Shown: piece by piece, positions 23,778-36,400 of the stretch
How positions within the stretch are numbered: the first letter of the stretch is position 1
How the letters are laid out: the number at the start of each line of letters is the position of its first letter
Program-made: the position numbers and the translations under genes
The notes under the pieces: model-generated
What the model was told of the DNA's origin: nothing
The model's input: the letters and a program-made list of their open reading frames with translations, nothing else
The model's database searches: none
Source: Epiperipatus broadwayi
Taxonomy: Eukaryota > Onychophora > Udeonychophora > Euonychophora > Peripatidae
NCBI GenBank assembly: GCA_028023455.1
Contig: JAQFVV010006199.1
Span: 1,860,001 to 1,924,000 of the forward strand
DNA length: 64,000 bases
Direction of reading: 5' to 3'

Positions 23778-24890
23778 TATATAATAATAAAAATTACTTT
23801 ATAAATGTGAATCTTTGTTTGTTTTGTTTATAAGTTTATAACTTGATAAATGTTGTACCAATCTTGATGAATTTTGCACAATTTTCTTTTTAATTTTTTT
23901 TGTGGAGAATTTTAAAAGCTATGAAATTTTGCTTTATGGTATTTAATCAATTTTAAAAGTTTGGTAATTTGCAATATAAAAATTCATCAGAATAGCAACC
24001 ATTTTCTAATGACATCATAAAAATGCAAGAAGAGGGCAGGACTGAGTAAAAGATTATAGACATTGGAAAATGTTGTGATCTGTATATTGAAATATATAGT
24101 AAAGAAATGGAGAGAATTATAGTTTTTGATAATCTGAGATAAAATTTTATTGCATAAATATATTTTAAATTAATTATATTTTGTTTGGACCATGTATTAA
24201 TTTCTCACTTGCATATACCATGATGTTAAAATTTCATAGCTATTTTAAAAATTATCACATGAGAAATATAAAATAATTTACTTTTAAAATTATTTATTGT
24301 ATTTATTATAATATTTGTGTTTTTTTTTTTGTATTGCTGATGTTAATAATTATTTCATGTAAATATTACATAAATATATTTTAATTATCAAACTTTCTAC
24401 TAATGTGAGGGTACAGCTAAAGAAATGGACAGAATTATAATTTTTAATAAAATGAGGGCAAACTTTAGCTGGTATCCAATACATCAAAAATTGAAATTTA
24501 GGTTTATATTTAAATGTATATTTTAATTGTCATACTTTATATTATCATGAGGATATAGTTATGATTCAAAAAATGGAATACATAAAATTATCTATTATCA
24601 TGTGGGTGCAACTATAATTCAAAAATGGAATACATAAAATATTTAATTATCAAACTCTCTACTAACAAGAGAGAATAGCTAGAGAAATGGAGAAATTTAT
24701 ATTTGGTATTCAACATCAAAAATTGAAATTGTAATTTACATAATAAGACATTAAAAATTTTATACTGTGCAGAATATATTCTCTTTATATATATAAATTT
24801 GAAATATATTTTAATTATTAATTACATTATATTCTTTTATACTAAACGTGAGCAAAGCTCCAGGTACAGCTCGTTAGTAATAAATATATA
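23778..24890 (+). mobile_element. possible non-autonomous Helitron/Helentron-like element
   Basis: The left part reads ATAATAATAAAAATTAC, GTTTGTTTTGTTTATAAG, then ACCAATCTTGATGAATTTTG. This resembles a 5'-terminal block I associate with Helitron-like repeats of invertebrates. The right end carries GAGC-AAA-GCTC followed by AGGTACAGCTCGTTAGT, a small hairpin just before a CT-rich terminus as in Helitron-type elements. Between them is a degenerate internal repeat, best seen at 24380-24690, with CTACTAATGTGAGGGTACAG and later variants each followed by GAAATGG. No Rep/helicase coding is present. The boundaries are approximate. Confidence 0.45.
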
Positions 24891-25561
24891 CAACATATGA
24901 AGATTATTTTTTTATAATATGTTTATTTTAAAACATATAAATATAGATTAAATCATTACAAAAGTTAAAGTATTTTTATGAAACAAATAATAAAGACAAG
25001 TTATCAATTTTATATCCAGTTATTACAAAATTAACATTTTCTTTAACAAAAATTGATATCTTTTTTTTTTTAATCCCCAAATAACTAAAAGATAATGAAG
25101 ATTTGGTGGTATCAGACCCTTTTCTAAGTTCTAAACATGTTATATGTATATAAAGCTCTATGTATAGCAAAGTTATATGATCTTTTAAAATACTTTAAAA
25201 TGAGAAATATTTTTCTTTAATTTTCATCTCACGATTGAAATTAAATTTTTTTTGAAAACGTAATCACTTTTCACTAATTAAAAATTAACTTCAACTGGAT
25301 AAACTTTCATTAATTTTTATTTATTTTTAATTTTTTTTCTTTTATCTTTACATGACAGTTCGGGTATTGTATTTATAATGCATGTAATATATGTACATTT
25401 TGACAATTTATAATTTCACATCAGATTGTAAATATAGTATTTTCTTTAAAATATTCTCATGCCATACTGTAACTATAAAATATACACACTAAAACTACTG
25501 CATAAATGACTAAGAATAAGCATTGCATGTTTAAAAGTGTATGCTCATTTTAAAAACTTGC
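24891..25561. other. A+T-rich stretch without genes
   Basis: No coding frame or structured element is supported. A 64-codon minus frame (24976-25170) is unremarkable. Confidence 0.45.
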
Positions 25562-25649
25562 TTTTTTTTTTCATGTATCAAAGCATCGGTTGGGAAGCGA
25601 ACCGGGACAAACTGCGTGTAAGGCAGCTGTGCTAGCCACTCGGCCACAA
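25562..25649 (-). mobile_element. tRNA-derived SINE, diverged copy
   Basis: On the minus strand the A box is TGGCCGAGTGG and the B box GGTTCGCTTCC, then CGATGCTTTGATACATG and a poly(A) tail (poly(T) at 25562-25571). It has the same layout and tail as the SINEs at 4.9-6.6 kb but a more diverged middle. No clear target-site duplication is seen. Confidence 0.8.
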
Positions 25650-26091
25650 ACTTTGTGAAAAGATTTTATTTTTGTGAGCAAAATAGTGAAATGGTTTATC
25701 ATATTCTGCAATAACTCAGACATGATCATACAAAACTATGTTGAACGAAGATCTTATCTATATATTATATATGTATGCATACTTAGATATATATAAATAC
25801 ACATTTAAATATATACTGAAATTAAAGATATTTATTTAAAAAATCACAAGATCTTAAAGAAAAATTAAAGTTGATCTTAATATATTTAAAATATTGAGTA
25901 TTTAAATTATTCTTATAATTAACTGTTATTGTATAAGGAAAGTATAAAGTAAAATGACCTTGAAATAGGACTGCAATGCTATTTAAATGAGAAGTAAAGG
26001 AGAAGGCATTCTTCGCTAAACTTTACTATAAGAACCATCAAAACATCATATGCTTACCCTTTCATGTGCTTACACATGCTGTTAATAAGAC

Positions 26092-26596
26092 TAACAAACT
26101 CTCCATATACTAGTGCCACCAAGTACAAGCCTTGGTAAGCAATGGATGCAGGGTTTTGTGCATAAAATCTATGTAGTGTCTAGACATCCTATATCTCCAG
26201 ACTAGTTTCTAGCTTGTGGCTTTTATTAGTGATGAGCCTTGAATTTGAGACACCAAAATGTATAGATGCTGTGACTGAGTTCAGATCTATATGACTATAC
26301 AGGCGATTGAGCTTGGGTTGGAAATATTCTGGTATTTTCATCTTGGGATCCTTGCTTTATAGTTAACCAAAAGGTAAAAGATGGCTGCTGGAGGGTTGAA
26401 TTAGATTCTAAGATCTAAGTGCAGTGCTCTCAAATCCAAGGCACCTCACTGATGAAAACCACAAACTAGAAACTAGTCTGAAAATATTTGATGAGTAGGC
26501 ACTAGATAGGGATTTTATGCACAAACTTTCCTGCATCCATATGATTACAAAGGCTTGCACTAGGTGGCACTACTGTCTGGAGAGTTTGTCTTGTAA
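26092..26596. mobile_element. foldback element, family 2, long copy (~500 bp)
   Basis: Long inverted arms: ACAAACTCTCCATATACTAG at the left answers CTGTCTGGAGAGTTTGT at the right. Further in, TTTTGTGCATAAAATC pairs with GATTTTATGCACAAA, and GACTAGTTTCTAGCTTGTGG pairs with CCACAAACTAGAAACTAGTC. The unpaired centre (about 26230-26450) recurs at 61015-61230, for example in CACCAAAATGTAT and GATCTAAGTGCAGTGCT. No transposase frame is present. It is the only copy here that shows both arms plus the internal segment in order. Confidence 0.85.
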
Positions 26597-27440
26597 TATT
26601 AGTTTTTCATTTATTGATCAACAGATTCTTAGCTGAATTGGTTCAGGATTGTCTGAAAGTGCTAAGTCATTCTATATCTTTAAAAAAAATTATCCCTAAA
26701 TTTCACCCAGTTTCAATTTAAACCCTAATTATGAGCAAATCGAATTGATGTTATAATCATTAAGTCAGATATCTTTGGTGCTCATTGCATGTAAACTTTA
26801 CTCATTTTGGAGCCTCATATCTGTAAAGAACTATAGAATAAATAACACTAGCGAGATATGTTTAAAACATATATATATATATGAGTGTGTGTGTCTGTGT
26901 TACATATTTGATAATTTAAAAACATGGTCAAATTTATTAAAAAAGAAAAATGAGAATAAAAAATATGTTTAAGAAGTAGATTTTAAAATGTAAGTTTGTA
27001 AAAATATAAAAGATTGCATAAGAGCAGGTGGGGAAAAGAATCAGGAGAAATAGATTTAAAACTCAATCTCTTCTTATTAGTTAAAAAGAAATTAAAAGAA
27101 CAAAATGTCTAAAAAATACATAAATGTGAAAAATCAGGATTAAATTAATTAGTAATAAAAAACTTTTGGAATGCCAGTAAGATTTCTGGCTGATAATAAA
27201 TATGAAATGTTTAAAAATAAAACTGACAATAAAAGTAATTACAAACTATGTAAACTATCTCATCAGCATAAATGCACTAAGATAGTAGATTAATCTAGAA
27301 AAAAAGATTAGATGAAAGAAAAGTGTAAAATTAATTAAAAAATAGATTTAAGTTAAGATAAAAATAAAAACTATAAATAATGGGAGAGGAAAAGTATAAA
27401 AGTTGTGACTAGCTATTATATTATTTTGGTGTTCACTCCA
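26597..27440. other. A+T-rich stretch without genes
   Basis: Contains TA/GT simple repeat at about 26870-26905. No coding sequence or element is recognised. Confidence 0.45.
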
Positions 27441-27780
27441 TTATTATTTCATTCCATTATTCATTGCTTGATTTATTCAGTTATCAAGAGATTCAGAAAT
27501 CTAAGTGCAGTGTAGAGCCAGTCATTATTGCTGCAGACAATATTAATGCAGAAGCTGCAGAATTAGCAACATGCATTGCTAGAAAGCTGTAGGAGTATTT
27601 GGCTGATGCCCTAAGTCCTCAGTAAAATCAACTGTCCACACCTGAAAGTAATGCCTAAATTGTGAAATATGCACCGCTACATACTCTCTCTTTTCTATTG
27701 TTGAACTGAAGAATGGAAGACAAGCCCTGAAACCATCAATGGAGACCAAATGGCCAACAGGTTAGAAAGTAATACTAATG
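27440..27780 (+). other. coding-like remnant, unidentified
   Basis: From a possible acceptor (GATTTATTCAG, ending at about 27480) a frame runs through CSVEPVIIAADNINAEAAEL and on to a stop at about 27592. A second open stretch near 27710-27760 reads LKNGRQALKPSMETKWP. Ala/Glu-rich residues in such A/T-rich DNA suggest decayed coding sequence, host or mobile. The family is not recognised. Confidence 0.2.
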
Positions 27781-27980
27781 AAAACCAAACCAATGGAATT
27801 GCATCATCTTAATATCATGAAAAACCTAGGTAATATATTTTCAATAATAACTGTCTAGATACTTTATTTTTAAATGAAATGAACATTAACAAAGGACTAT
27901 CATAAAAGTTAGCTTGAACATAATCATTTATATATATTTTTGTATGTAAGCTTTATTATGTAATGTTATATTGAAACAGT

Positions 27981-28000
27981 AAGATTCGTATTCGAATCTT
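27981..28000. repeat. perfect 8-bp-arm hairpin
   Basis: AAGATTCG-TATT-CGAATCTT. No poly(T) run or other sign of a specific role is seen. Confidence 0.6.
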
Positions 28001-28569
28001 AAGTTTCACCTTTTTCTGTCGTCTCTCACTGACCGGTCGATCCCACCCAAATTTAAACTTTTGGTATCGAGTTGTGTGTGTAACAATATTAAAAATGTAT
28101 AAATATATGTAGAATTCAACATAAACACGCACACATTTCGATCTCAAATTAAAGGCAATAAATACGGATAAAGTAATATAATTTAGATTTCTTTAGCTAA
28201 ATAAATTTTGTGTAATATTAATCATTTATTTTGAATTTATAAAGTTCGTATTTATTGCTTAGTTTAACTTTCGTTAAATAATAATTCTAACAAAATCTGA
28301 TGCAATAATTAATTAAAGTTAAAATAATTTTATTCCCTTTTGTCTTTGAAAATTTAAAAGCATCGGTCAGTGATAGAAAATAAATTAATTATAGAAAAAT
28401 TCCAAAAAAATGTAATTAACGAATGTAAAAAAAAAAAAACACAACAAAACAAACAATAGCACAGCAGATTTCTTTCTAATTAAAACCAGAAAAAGCATTG
28501 ATTATCCTGAGGGCAAGACAAAGAAAACCTAAAAATATCTCAACAAAAAAATTAAAAGATCAAGATAAA

Positions 28570-28881
28570 AAAAGGAGGCCATCTTAGACTTGCTGGAGAC
28601 TTTCACTTGAACTTTAGCTTTGCTCTCGAGTGGAGAGTCTAAAATATCTTAAAAATAAAATGACCGAGTAAGCACCGAGATTATTCTCCATCGGGAGATG
28701 GCCCACCGTATGCCGAACTCCACATTGCCCATCGTAAAAACACCATAATGATCTGCTACCTGAAATAGACAAGAAAGCCGCTGCTGTTAAAATCCATAAA
28801 ATGCCAAAGACAAGAAAGAAAACTGCTAATCATGAACAATCTACTATTAAACAAATGGAAGAAAACCTTCTTATAAAACAG
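28570..28881 (+). CDS. candidate 5' exon: leader plus 27 codons, ending at a splice donor
   Basis: The region is GC-richer than its flanks. ATG at 28801, in the good context CATAAAATGCC, opens a frame MPKTRKKTANHEQSTIKQME and a few more residues to 28881. There CAG is followed by GTACCT, a usable donor, in phase 0. The frame is also open upstream to 28739. Residues are basic and glutamine-rich, as in nuclear or RNA-binding N-termini; LINE ORF1 proteins can also begin like this. A GGCCATCTT motif (YY1-like) occurs at 28577-28585, and a tiny upstream ORF (ATG ACC GAG TAA) starts near 28662. No downstream exon was found, so it could be a host first exon or the 5' end of an element. Confidence 0.33.
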
Positions 28882-29150
28882 GTACCTGTGTGTGTATTCC
28901 AAATTATAGAGTACTCTAGTAATAATAAGCTATAGCTCATCTCCTACTATTTGTCTAACTTCTAAAATGTTTAAATTGTAATTTTGTGAAACTAAAATTT
29001 GAGAATTAATGTAATCTGTAAATTTCTCGCATAATCTAGCTTACCTCCCTCTATCCTTCTTAGGTGTGTATTTCTCAAATCTACACTTTATTTATAATTA
29101 TCATTGAAATATTACCTTCTCATAATTGTCTTAGTTTTAAAGCTAAATCC

Positions 29151-29253
29151 ATAATCGCTTGAACAGTGAATGCGTGTCGAATTGTCATTAATATTTGCTT
29201 TATAAATAACTTAAATTTCATATAAATCGACACGCATTCAAAGAATCGGTTAT
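29151..29253. repeat. hairpin with ~27-nt imperfect arms
   Basis: GAATGCGTGTCGA (29168-29180) is perfectly inverted at 29227-29239. Pairing continues imperfectly outward (ATAATCGCTT against the complement of AATCGGTTAT). The 46-nt loop is A/T-rich. It could be the end of an inverted-repeat element or a foldable RNA; the sequence does not decide. Confidence 0.65.
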
Positions 29254-29464
29254 TGTAATGCAGGGTCTACTACTTCGTAATAGCTGGCATACTCGCTGTA
29301 ATAATTCCCTTTTTAGATATTTTTTTATTATTAATTTTTAATGAATAATTACGAAAATTTCATTTCTTTGAGAGTCACCAATCTTCTTTCAGTCAACATT
29401 GATAATGGGGGGCCGAGTTTGAAATCTAGTTAAATATTACCATAATCTTTAGATCTTATACATG

Positions 29465-30453
29465 TGTTACGTTTTGAAGCCCCGATGGCTCATTCCACGC
29501 TGTGAATACTCTGGATTCTATAGGGTTGAATTAACCCCAGTCGTTCTACACAAGTGGACATGATAATGTTCCCATAGGGCTTGACGACCGTCACGCAGCC
29601 AGCTGACAAATTGCGACACGGACCGCTTGTCCCTGGTTATGCTCATGTGACACCTTACCTCTTCGGGTCGAGGCAGAGACCAACCCGAAGCCCTTATAAA
29701 CTTATTCACGGCATTGCAGTTTCAGTGCTGCCATTTTATATCGCCCTTCTAAGGCGTACCACGTGTTCCTTTATTTAGTTTATCATTCTCTATATCACTC
29801 CGCCTCAGCATTATCTTCATCATCCACTCTCAAATAAATGTTCGCCCTTAGTCGTAAAATAAATCGTTTTATTAAATAAATGTATGTCCGCCGCCACGGA
29901 TGACTCTTGCAGTGCAAAGTATAAATCCCCTACAGTACGCATTAGAAATACTCACTCGAGAACCTTAGGTAGCTAGATTACGGCTTCATATAAATGAATG
30001 CTCTTTATAAATAAATGTACTTTATATATAATAAAATTGCCAATTAGCTATTGAAACTCTGAATATAAAATATAATTAATAACATTAATAATGTTTTTTT
30101 TATTAAATACGTAAATAAATAATTTTAACTGTATGTCTGTAGTTAAGTTTTCATTTATTCGATGCCCATTATATATATTTCCTCGATTATATATGTGAAT
30201 TAATATTCGTTTGATTGTTGGCCAACTCGGAAACAAAACCATGAATCTCGTGCATCTCCCTGACCACCATGCCTAAAGAAGTGTTTACTTATGTCGCATC
30301 AGAGGCGTTGTTCCGTAGATTGTTTTGTGGAACTGATAAACTATGTTCGAACTCGGCACCATGGGTGGCGTCGCTATTCGATGGTGCTGCTGTTCTGTGT
30401 GGTGGTCGAATTCTGCACTATGTTAACGAGATACACGTGTTTTGACTGTTACA
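29465..30453 (+). mobile_element. LTR C, Ty3/gypsy-type long terminal repeat
   Basis: It begins TGTTACGTTTTGAAGCC and ends TTTTGACTGTTACA. It is the most GC- and CpG-rich block in the window, which suggests it is younger than LTRs A and B. It contains TATAAA (29695-29700), a TCAGT initiator with A at 29724, several AATAAA sites (for example near 29834 and 29860), and TCTCGTGCATCTCCCTG about 200 bp before the end. No primer-binding site follows and no exact target duplication is seen, so it is probably a solo LTR. The 60-65 codon frames inside it on both strands are not genes. Confidence 0.65.
29695..29726 (+). promoter_or_regulatory. TATA box and initiator in LTR C
   Basis: TATAAA at 29695-29700 and TCAGT at 29722-29726 have the classical spacing (the A of the initiator lies 29 nt after the first T). 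AATAAA sites follow, so U3/R/U5 organisation in the plus direction is plausible. This is predicted from sequence only. Confidence 0.5.
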
Positions 30454-33400
30454 GTATTAAAATGTATATGCATGAATAAATACCAATGTTTGCTTAATTA
30501 TTATTTGATTTATTCCCTTTTATCATTGGGTCACAATTAATTTAAGGACAAATTAAATGCACTGGACCCCCTGATTAAGAGTAGGAACTAGTTTGGGATA
30601 TTTCAAGTGCTGAATTGGTATGCCTATCATCCAAGCATGTCAGCTGTACAACATATATCTGGCTTGCACCTGAATTTGATTTTGAAAACAAATAAAATGC
30701 TTGGGATGGCAGAATTTTTTTTCCAGAAGTTGAAGTGGGCTATGTTAGGAAATATGGTCATGGTTTTGCTTCTTATAGCCTTGATCTGGCCATAGGTATT
30801 GTTGATGTTAAATCATCATTGGTATTCTTTCCTCTGCTTGAAATGCCAGTTCGTTCCCATACGTATTAATAATATAATTAAGTAATCACATAAAAGATGA
30901 GTTATGAAATGATAGAAAAAGAGATGTCTTATAATAAAGAATGAAATGATAAATATGATAGAAAAAGAGATGTCTTATAATAAAGAATGAAATGATAAAT
31001 ATAAAGGATATTATTAAATAAATAATATTTCGATAATAAAATACTGATGTATCAAAAATAACCAGTAGCTTGTTAAAATAAATAAATACAAGTACAGTCA
31101 AAGTATCCAAAAAAGTTATTTTAAAAGTAGTTAAACCTATTAAATGATGTTATGAATAGAAGAAAAAGAAATATAAAGAATAAATATGTATTGAGCTTGA
31201 TAATAATAAATTGAGCTCATCAAAGCAATAAAGTTAAAGATAAAGTATTTCAATTGGAGGGACCTAAAATATATATATATATTTCAAAAAATCACAAATT
31301 AATGTATTTTTGCAAACAGACTATGATTGTAAAACAGGTAATATATTTGAAAAAATAAAATTATAATTTATTTAGAAAACAAATCTCTGGAAGAAGTTAA
31401 ATTAGTAAATACACAAAAATCATTAGACCTTAATGGTTACTATTCGATTAGAGTAAACACAATTCCATAATAAATTGAATTAGAAAACAAAGAAGCATGT
31501 AAAAAAATTTAAATATATGAAATGGGGGAAATTATTTTCATTACTCAAAAAAAAAAAAAAAGCATAAAAATGTTCATTTATATAAATTGTATGTAGACTC
31601 TTGACTTGCCATTATTTTCTTGCTGCATTCCTGACTGATATTGTAATATTAAAAGTCATGACCATATGTGATTTGTCATTAATTGAGTTATTTTAAATCT
31701 ATTAATAAATATTGTTTAAAGAAATTCATTATCAAATAACAAGTAGTGAAAAGAGATTATTGACATTTTTTTGCCAACCCAGTTTTTTGGATAACTGTGC
31801 CACTACAGAGTTTTAAGGCTGAAATGATTCTGCAATTATAGAAAAGAGAATGAGAAACTCCAATAGAGAATTTACATCTTTTTTGCAATGCCTATAGAAA
31901 AGTTGTCACATAAGTCATTTAATCATAAGTGGTAGTGGTCTTTTTTTATTACAGTGATTTGATTGGCCGAATACATTCTGTGAGATTTTAGAGATTGAAT
32001 TTCTTTTTATCATGTATTTATATTGTGGGCATAAAGATTACATGAAAAGCTTCATATATTGTGATTGACTCTTTAATATGTGCTGAGGTTTACTTGGCCA
32101 CAGCAAGATATGAATTAGCCTGTTCATTATATTCTTCAATGATCTTTGCAACACTTTACACATATAACATTTTGTATGGGCTTAAGTTTGTTTTCAAATT
32201 AAACTATTTTATTTTCATATTTTCAAATATATTAATTTCATGTATAAATAATATTATTTTCATGTTTTCAAACATATCTACATTTTCTGCTCATAATATT
32301 TTCCATAGACACTTACTTTAGATTCGTTTTCAAAACAAATTATTTTACTTCCATGTTTTTTTAAACATATTTGCTTTTCAATCATTATTATCTAATATGA
32401 AAATGTATTAATTTCACGATTGTTTTCTAAGTAATATTATTTTCATCTTTTTAAACAGTTTTTTTTCTTTCGAATTTTGTTTTTGGTGTTTTATAGTAAA
32501 CATGAAACATCGATATTTTTTTTTATCCTATTATACCATGATAACTTGACCAACAGATAAAGCAAACATGTAATGAACATGTAAACTTTTTTAAAATCTT
32601 ATTCTTTTATTGTTTTGAAACATACTTTCAGTATATGTTTGAATATTTTTTATATAGTAATAGTAGTCTTTATTAAGGATGGGGAAAATATATATTAATC
32701 TTAAAAAACTGAATATTGCTTAAGAACTATTTAATTTTTTTTATCTGTCTGAGCAACATAGGGAAAATCATTATCTAATTTTAAAATGTTATTTGGTATA
32801 CAAAATATATCTTTAACAAGGATCTTAACTTATATATATATCCAGTATTTGCGATAAAAGATTACTTTAATTAGTAATTTATATATATATATATTTGTAA
32901 ATGTTATGTTTGATTGAATTAAATTGTTCTCTTAAAAAAAGAGACAGAAAACATTTGTTTTAATTCCTGCTAACATTATTAGTTTGCGGGTAAACTATTT
33001 TTTTTTTTTTCTGTTTAAAAGAATCAATTAGGGAAATCATTCTGTTTGCTAATATCAATGATAAAATTGCTCTTTTGTCATCAAAGTGCTGCTCAATAAA
33101 ATTGGGAGGAGGAATAGTCATTAACGATATAGTATTCTCATTAACTGGATAAGACATCAAAGTTTTCTTGTTAAGAAATTCAACAGCATCATAAATCAAT
33201 GCTTTAATTTGGCTGAGATCAAGACAAAAGTCTCTTCAAGATTTTCAAGTAATTAAACCAAGGACTCAATCAAAAATACTTTTTCTTTAATTCTAAAATA
33301 TTAGCAGATGCTAGCTGTGTGAAGATTTAATTCTCTAGTTGCCATTAGTAAGGATTGTAAACTAGAATGTATTGTTGGAATGTAATTAGCGCTCTTCTTC

Positions 33401-36400
33401 ACATTAACTATTTATGAACATCCCTTCATTATAAACAGAATTGTCCTATATATGTATGATATTGTTTATGTTAATATAGTTAGTAAATGATATATACCCG
33501 TTAAATACTATAATTATTGATTAACATTTCTTTTATTGCATTGATTATAAAAAGTTGTTCCTGAAGATTATTGTAATGATAGAATGATTGATTAAAAGCG
33601 TAAAAGTTTATGTATCAATTTCAGCTGAAGAAAGTTTAAAAAAAAAGCTTGCTTATTTAAATAGAATTGTTGGGCTTATATGTCACATGTGAAAATTATT
33701 ATTAATAATAAGATGAACTTATACTATGAATGTGTGTGTGTGTGTTTGTTATATAAAATGGCTTTTCCTTAAATGAAGTCGGATATATTCAAAATCAAAT
33801 GGTGAATTAAAAATCATGAATATTATTTATGGTTTTTAAATTCATAATTGATATATTGTTATATATTATAATTAATTCGTAATTTGAAACTGATCTCTGT
33901 TTATCATCACATTTATTGTCTCTAGAAGACTGGAACTTCAATAATTGTGTGACTAATAAAATCTTTCATTTCTTACATTTTTTGTTTTGTTTTTGTATTT
34001 TAGATAATTTTATTTGCTACTGATTTGTAATTGATGGTCTAACACAGCTGATAAGAAGGAATTTCTTTGAATTTGTGTGTATTATTACCTTTTCACTAGT
34101 TAACTATATAAGAAATATTTTGATTTGAATTAACATTTTGTTTCTCAAACGATTTTTATTTCATTTTATAGTTATTGTTTTTTAAAGATAAAAAATGAAA
34201 ATATTTAACAGTTCCCTGATGTAAAAGAGAAATAATTACCTGCAAACTTCCATGTGATGAAGGTTTTTAACAATTATCCATTTTAATTTTTAATTAAAGA
34301 GTTTCTAGATACTTTTCTATTGACCAATATTGATTTATTAAATATATTTGACTAGGGGCACTTTAAAGAAAAAACCTAACCAGAAATATTTTCATTTGCT
34401 TTTCAAAGTCAGATAGTTGAAAGAGATGGGTTTATCTTTTAATCATCTGACATGAAGTTTAGAACTTATTAAAAAATTGGTGATGGAAAAAGGATGGTAG
34501 AAAACTGATTAATAATTCTTTCTTTGATTGTATATTAGTATGCAAATATATCGTCAAAAATGGAAATCAGTTAAATCTATTCTGAAGTTTTTATATATAT
34601 TTAAATATATGTGAATACAAGATAGGAAAATATATGGTAATGACTGGCAAATAATTCTATCACTACCATGCTTCACTTTGGGCTTCAAATTCTACATAAT
34701 GAAATACTTCATTTATACTTTCAAATTTGGTTCAGTAATGGCCTAATTACCTATTAATTATTATTCACCAGTTTCATTTTATAATACAAAATAAAATTAT
34801 GTGTTTTGTTAGGGCAACACAGCAATGTAAAACTAACTTTTGATACGTGGAAGACAGCTAAACATGCATATATGCCACACACACATACATATATATAATC
34901 TCAATCCATGTTGAAATGAGATCAAGTTAATCATAGAAGCAATGAAGATTTTGAAGCATGGAGAATAAAAAAAATACTAAAAGTTAAATTAAAATATATA
35001 TATATACTATGTAACTCTTAAGAAAATGAATTGTTATCCAAATATGGATACAGGAACACATTTGCGCTCCACAAATATGAATTTAATATGATGAATTTAA
35101 CATTTATTATGGTAATAGATAAAGATTTATACCAAAATAATTTAAGAAAATGTAATAAAAAATAAAAATGTGACAATGAGAAGTCTATAATTTATATAAA
35201 ATCAATTATTTAATAGGAAATGAATATTCTTGCTTGCATCAACTGTATTTACCAGTTTGAACATTTAGTCTTACATTCGATAATAAATTAGTCTAATATT
35301 TTTTGATGAAATTTAACAATGAATAACTAACTATCAATAAATATGCTCAAGGTTTTTCAAAGCTTAATGTTTGATGGCATTTTTTTGTGACTAATCTTTT
35401 CTACACTTTTGTTGAATAGTTCAGTTCTAAACTTGAGCAGAACGATGAGTTTTGTTGATGTGAATAGCAAAAAATAAAAAAATAATTTTTCAACTGATTT
35501 AAAAGAGAGTTGTTTTGGAAAAATTGCATTTTCATATAAATTATACCAAAAACTTTAGTACCATATCAGTAGAATGCAATGAGTATTTAACAGCAATACT
35601 GATTACATGAGCTAACAGATAAGTGATAGTTCTTGTCTCTTCTTCTCCAGTCAAATGTTTTTTATGCAAATATTTACAAATTTTTGTATTAAAAAATGGA
35701 AGCTAAATAATTTATCATTATCGGAGTACTTAATCAGTGAAGAATTTATTAGCTTCATGCTTCCAAATCAAAATGCTTTAGATTTGCCTATATAATTAAG
35801 AAAATAGGTTGAGAGATAAGAGAATCCCTCTTATTTTTATAAAGTCGAATCTTGCATTATGATTTGTAGAGGTATCTCTTGCTAAAATTAAGCATTCAAG
35901 GTGCATGTACTGAGGTTTTAGCCTTATATAAGTATTAATTGTAGAACTTAAAAGCAATCCTGTTTATCAAAATAAGTTCACAATATAAATGAGCAAATAA
36001 AAAGAAAACAAATTGAAGTAAAAATTATTTGCTTATATATAGTATTTTATATGTAATAACTACAAATAAATTAACAACTTTTATTTTAAAAAGAAAAATA
36101 CATATATTTATAAACTTAAAATGAAAATTTGATGTAGCATAACTTCATATATATTATTTTGTTATTTATCATTCCATTATTACATATAACCAAATAGTAA
36201 AAATTCACTCATTATTACTTGAGATTGGATTATCTCATATATATTACATTTAATGTTTATTTAAAGTTTCTAGTACTATATAGAGGGGTTATAGAATATG
36301 AGATTTGTTATGAAGGTATTGAATTATTTCATTCAGCCATCATTAATCTGAAAATGCTTAAAAATTTGTTTGTTAATTAGTGGTGCTTTCCTTACAGTAG

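Noticed and set aside
29518-30479. Frames of 62-65 codons on both strands with GC-rich codons
   Set aside because: They lie inside LTR C. Higher G+C makes them longer and they match no protein family.
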